Source of the DNA: Madurella fahalii | Taxonomy: Eukaryota; Ascomycota; Sordariomycetes; Sordariales | NCBI GenBank assembly: GCA_029876055.1 | Contig: CM056874.1 | Span: forward strand, 4,526,001 to 4,590,000 | DNA: 64,000 nt | Reading direction: 5' to 3' | Shown: piece by piece, positions 62,733-64,000 of the stretch | How positions within the stretch are numbered: the first letter of the stretch is position 1 | Layout of the letters: each line of letters begins with the position of its first letter | Position numbers and translations under genes: made by a program | The notes under the pieces: generated by a model | Seen by the model: the letters and a program-made list of their open reading frames with translations, nothing else | What the model was told of the DNA's origin: nothing | Database searches by the model: none

Positions 62733-64000
62733 ATGGGTTCGACCGGCGAGGAGACATTCAAATCCATCCAGAAGACCCTCGAACCCTATATCCGGCCCCG
62801 AGAAGAGGTTGCGCGTATCAGGCAGATCCTGGCCCTGCACCTCGATTCTTGCCTCGAAGATGCGGCTGCCGTTGGCCCCTTGGCGCTTGTTGACACAGAC
62901 AAAGCTGCCTGCAGCTCCTCCACCACAGCCCGGGGTCTTCAGAAGCAGTATCTTGAAGCGCTGAACGCCAACATCAAGGCCCGTAGCGAGTTCGCTTCAT
63001 GTTGTCATGAACAGAGAGGCACCACTATCGAAGCATCCACTATCACCGACGACCATGGGCAGGGCCGTGTGCAAGATCACCTGACCGCTATCCGCCTTCG
63101 GAAGAAGTACGAGAGGTTGCAAGCTGTCGAGAAAGGCCTCAACTTGCTTGAGCAAAAGCCGGCCGCGCTGCCCGGTTTCCTAGACCCCGGAGAGATATTT
63201 AGGGATTCTCGACCCCTTCCGGACGTACCAAAGGATTTGGTTACCGCCCTTGCACTCGACAAGACAAACCCCGGCCCTCACCTGAAGGACACGATCGATC
63301 AGTTGGAAAAGCAGGTTCTCCAGACGAAACTGCTGCTTCGGCGTGAGGAGGAGCTCCTGGAAAATGTCAAGTCTCGGTCCACCGCCAGGCCTGAGAGCAT
63401 CAGTGGACGCGCCAAGCTCGAGGCTTTGAATAAGACAAGAACTGAGCTCATCAACTGGATAGAGACAGAGCTCAGCAAAGCTTCAGGAGATGACGCCGAC
63501 ACCGAAGGACAAGGGTCACAGCAGAAACCTCGTGCTCCGGCTGGTTCAATCCACCTGGATGAGCAACTGGCCAGTATTAAAGAGAAGTACACGCAGTATC
63601 TCGAGGCGCGGCAGGCCCTTCTTCAACTCGTGAGCCAGCACACGAAGCCAGACATTAAACCTCCGGCCAAAGGCAAGCAACCATCTGCTGCACCTCCGGC
63701 ACCCAAACCCAGGCCCATCACGCACCTTCTCGCTCCCTACCTTGAGCAGCTGCTCTCAATCGCCAAGGAGCAAAAGGGGCTTATTGCCCAGAAATCCCAC
63801 CTCAGTACGGCCATTACCAACCAGCAAAAGGAAAATGGTCAGATTATAGACCACTTGGCCGAGGAGAGTCAGCTAATTCCGGCCCATCCAATGCCGGGGG
63901 CGTCGCGGCGTGATTCAACATTCGCTGACGGCCTCGCGGCCGCCGAAAGCGCCGACCCTCCTAGCCGGGTCAAGCCCTGGGTGTTTGCTGCAGACTCCGC
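62733..64000 (+). CDS. Coiled-coil protein of unknown function, 3' end missing
   Basis: From the ATG at 62733 the frame is open to the window edge, giving 422 residues plus part of a codon. I do not recognise the family. The start MGSTGEETFKSIQKTLEPYIRPREEVARIRQIL resembles an amphipathic helical domain. Long helical segments with heptad-like spacing follow (DHLTAIRLRKKYERLQAVEKGLNLLEQKP, LKDTIDQLEKQVLQTKLLLRREEELLENVK, IHLDEQLASIKEKYTQYLEARQALLQLV). They are separated by Pro/Lys-rich linkers (PPAKGKQPSAAPPAPKPRP). No signal peptide, membrane span or catalytic motif is seen. Codon use and the even open frame support a real gene. It is divergent from brr2. Confidence 0.82.
   Translation, partial: MGSTGEETFKSIQKTLEPYIRPREEVARIRQILALHLDSCLEDAAAVGPLALVDTDKAACSSSTTARGLQKQYLEALNANIKARSEFASCCHEQRGTTIEASTITDDHGQGRVQDHLTAIRLRKKYERLQAVEKGLNLLEQKPAALPGFLDPGEIFRDSRPLPDVPKDLVTALALDKTNPGPHLKDTIDQLEKQVLQTKLLLRREEELLENVKSRSTARPESISGRAKLEALNKTRTELINWIETELSKASGDDADTEGQGSQQKPRAPAGSIHLDEQLASIKEKYTQYLEARQALLQLVSQHTKPDIKPPAKGKQPSAAPPAPKPRPITHLLAPYLEQLLSIAKEQKGLIAQKSHLSTAITNQQKENGQIIDHLAEESQLIPAHPMPGASRRDSTFADGLAAAESADPPSRVKPWVFAADS

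Noticed and set aside
1..64000. Biosynthetic cluster, mobile element cassette or defence island
   Set aside because: Adjacent genes serve unrelated core processes (lipid, translation, ribosome, splicing, replication, ER import), and no transposase, synthase, integrase or phage gene is present.

Overview
The window reads as nuclear DNA of a filamentous ascomycete, most likely a Sordariomycete. The evidence is GC-rich genes with a few short introns (about 45-250 nt, GT-AG with CTAAC/CTGAC-like branch sites), a dispersed single-copy 5S rRNA gene of the Neurospora type, a mitochondrially targeted arginine-specific carbamoyl-phosphate synthase, a Dsc4-type protein and a Seb1/Msn2-type stress factor. 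Placement near the Sordariales is an inference; no species is claimed. No prophage, plasmid, CRISPR or secondary-metabolite cluster is visible, and nearly all recognisable genes are conserved housekeeping genes.

Left part (1-20 kb): the 5' end of a secreted His-rich cell-wall type protein (minus) faces a three-finger zinc-finger regulator (plus) across about 4.5 kb without genes. Then come a DGAT2 acyltransferase (dga1), a membrane-anchored type-B carboxylesterase with six exons, a 5S rRNA gene with a T16 terminator, diphthine-ammonia ligase (dph6, minus) and a Seb1/Msn2-like stress regulator (minus, two exons). The stress regulator has an overlapping upstream ORF in an optimal start context.

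Middle part (20-30.6 kb): 10.8 kb between the divergent seb1-like gene and a G-patch gene. It holds microsatellites and pyrimidine-rich tracts, and I could not support any gene in it.

Right part (30.6-64 kb): a dense block of a GPATCH11-like protein, a mitochondrial PPR protein, rcl1 (18S rRNA processing), a dsc4-like membrane protein, the arginine CPSase large chain, npl4 (Cdc48 cofactor, with an apparent GC-AG intron), sec66 (ER translocation), a conserved short unknown, orc3 (replication origin), a PWWP/LEDGF-like chromatin protein, brr2 (spliceosomal helicase) and the 5' part of an unknown coiled-coil protein running off the right edge. Several neighbours are divergent and share 0.3-0.8 kb promoters. 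The genes belong to unrelated core processes and do not form an operon or pathway cluster.

Splice sites were placed by eye from GT/AG signals, branch-like motifs, frame and protein-family continuity. Every multi-exon model closes in frame, but none has transcript support here. I did not find a convincing new multi-gene system. The most useful observations are the 5S gene, the GC-AG and AAG-acceptor introns, in-frame retainable introns, the overlapping uORF and the large gene-free interval.
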